Translations under genes and position numbers: made by a program
From: Cephalotus follicularis
Lineage: Eukaryota > Streptophyta > Magnoliopsida > Oxalidales > Cephalotaceae
Length of the DNA: 64,000 bases
Reading direction: 5' to 3'
Assembly (NCBI GenBank): GCA_001972305.1
Contig: BDDD01001974.1
Coordinates: 124,001-188,000, forward strand
Notes under the pieces: model-generated
The model's input: only the letters and a program-made list of their open reading frames with translations
What the model was told of the DNA's origin: nothing
The model's database searches: none
Part shown: piece after piece, positions 62,262 through 64,000 of the stretch
Layout: every line of letters starts with the position of its first letter
Position numbering within the stretch: position 1 is the first letter of the stretch

Positions 62262-64000
62262 ATGGTTGCTTTTGGGAAAAAGCTGAAGGATAGACAAATT
62301 CAGGAATGGCAAGGGTATGTGTGAAATATTGTTGTATATCATATATATGATGTGCTTAGTTTCTAATGCAATGTTACGAGCAATTTGAAAGTTTTTGCTC
62401 AGTAGTTGAAAGAAAAAGACCCTAAATTTATCAGGGAAATCTTTGTGACAAGTCTTATTCAGTTAAATCGTTTGAACATTATTTTTCTTTGGTCATATGG
62501 AGTAATGACTGAAGCATTTAGGTACAAGTACAACATGTCATATATGAATCATGTAGTTAATTAGAAACCTTATGTATTTGATTATGGCATTCCAAAGGTA
62601 TTATCAATTTGGCTGTAATATTTTTGAGCTTAAAGCTGTTGGCTTTAATGTGACTTTTTCCAAGAACCATAGATATTTTTATTTCTTTTCTTGAGGGACC
62701 ATATTACAAAAATCACAAATTATGCCAGCCCAATGTCATTACTTCTTTATGCATATGTAGAGTGATGTAGAGGGTTATAGATGGGGTTTTCCCATGTTCA
62801 GGTGAAATTTGAATATTTTTTCATTTTATTGATATATCTTTTTCATCTGTATAGTTCCTATGTTAGTATGCTCATGATTTATTCCTTCCAGGTACTATAT
62901 AAATTATAAGTTAATGAAGAAAAAAGTAAAACAATATGCACAACAAATTGAAGTTGGAACTCAAGATCGTCGCCATGTTCTCAAGGATTTCTCAAGAATG
63001 CTTGATAATCAGGTTTTTTTGGAAGATATACAGCATATTTATTTTTTTTGTGAAGAACTTATTCTTGATTGTAGGTGAGACATATTAGAAATTGGTCACT
63101 TCATCAGAAATGCATTGTGTCAACTGAGTAGTATAGTTATTTAATAGGAATATGGTATTCAATGACACTAAGGTTCTTAATCATGGTGGGATTCTCCAAA
63201 ATGACACCCTCATATAATATAAATCCAACCATCGAATTTGATGTTTTAGCTATGTAGATAGGGAGTCCGATTTAGTTAATAGAAGCGTTTGCTGTTGTGA
63301 AGTTTTAGCACGTTATACTGATAAAAGTATAACATTAAGATTGATCCACTTGAATGTTGAGAAGTTTCCATAGAACTGTCAAATCTTTCACAATACCGAG
63401 ATATTGCGTGATGTGATGTTGTTTCACAGGTTAGAAAGCCTGTTAAACCTGGTTGATAAGCAACAAAACATATGATGATTGTGAAGACTCATGTAATTTT
63501 TTGATGTAGTCATTGATGGTTTACTTTGTGTTATGCTCTTATATAAAGGGATTAGAGGACATATTAAAGGTTTTGATAATGGGAGTTAAAGTGCTTTATG
63601 CTGTTTTCATACATGTACTTGTATTTGTATGCATCTGTACTCTGAAATGCATGTTGATGTCCGTATAAAGTATATATATGCATATCTCACAAGTTTTATG
63701 TTCCCGTTGAATGGAACTGCCTGTCTAAATTATGTAGGAACTGGAATTTCTTGCCTACTGTGATACTGTGTGCTATTATTATGGAAAGCTAAGTTCCAGT
63801 CTTGCACACTTGGTGCTGAATATGACAGTTGTTTTCTTCCTATTGCAGATTGAGAAGATTGTTCTTTTTCTGCTGGAGCAACAAGGGCTACTTGCAAGCA
63901 GGATACACCAGCTTGGAGAGCAGCAAGAGGCTCTTCAGGAGCATATATCTCAAATAGATGAACTACGAAAAGCTTATAGAGCTGTGGGACAAGATCTTTT
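62262..64000 (+). CDS. PHT5: SPX-MFS vacuolar phosphate transporter (PHT5/VPT1 type), 5' part
   Basis: Coding exons are 62262-62314, 62892-63012 and 63849-64000 (continues beyond the window), giving 108 residues so far. The start is MVAFGKKL; a leader-intron acceptor AATGTAG|TGAGAG lies six bases before the ATG. The SPX domain is recognisable from [19 protein letters not shown] (residues 16-34) with the basic cluster K27-K29 and K31, then [20 protein letters not shown] and [17 protein letters not shown] domains bind inositol (pyro)phosphates and report phosphate status. The combination MVAFGK...[19 protein letters not shown] is typical of the SPX-MFS family that moves phosphate across the tonoplast. 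The MFS membrane part is beyond the right edge, so the transporter call rests on family resemblance. No defect is seen. A relic of a paralogue lies at 39.6-40.0 kb. Confidence 0.9.

Overview
This window is nuclear DNA of a eudicot plant, probably a woody rosid. The evidence is AT-rich intergenic sequence, plant introns, three recognisable plant gene families and dense plant-type transposable elements. I cannot name the species from the sequence alone.

Three host genes are supported. (1) The 5' coding exon of a PEPKR1-type Ser/Thr protein kinase lies on the minus strand at 103-691 and runs off the left edge. (2) A complete gene for NRPD1, the largest subunit of RNA polymerase IV, lies on the plus strand. 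I resolve 18 coding exons from 26,054 to 35,103, giving 1,460 residues in one continuous frame; intron 7 uses a GC donor. (3) The 5' part of an SPX-MFS vacuolar phosphate transporter gene (PHT5/VPT1 type) lies on the plus strand from 62,262 to the right edge. A decayed fragment of a second PHT5 copy (39,556-40,015) lies just downstream of NRPD1. As I recall, NRPD1 and PHT5;1 are also neighbours in Arabidopsis (At1g63020 and At1g63010), so this looks like conserved gene order stretched by insertions.

The rest is mostly transposable elements. At 4.4-9.6 kb there is a 3.2 kb PIF/Harbinger-like element with TTA duplications, a hAT-like element and a palindromic MITE. A solo LTR with target duplication GGTTC lies at 11.7-12.6 kb. 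At 15.6-21.4 kb there is a three-level nest: a second solo LTR of that family (duplication GACAT) is split by a 2.5 kb LTR-like element (ATAGC), which is split by an inverted relative (AGCCA). The middle element also carries one end of a small CACTA element. A second Harbinger-like element (37.7-38.6 kb) and a copia-type LTR (41.5-41.9 kb) follow. At 45.1-55.1 kb there is a 10 kb CACTA (En/Spm) element (duplication TTT) with decayed TNP1-like and TNP2-like genes. A 2.8 kb LTR-like element (duplication CATTT) interrupts its transposase gene and carries six pairs of a palindromic 12-mer.

Functionally, NRPD1 belongs to the RNA-directed DNA methylation pathway that silences such elements, PHT5 handles vacuolar phosphate, and PEPKR1 is a kinase. 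They are neighbours, not an operon-like system. I found no CRISPR, operon or clear tRNA or rRNA gene. The most unusual items are the preserved NRPD1-PHT5 linkage with its relic, the nested inverted LTR pair that could fold into long double-stranded RNA, and the paired palindrome array.
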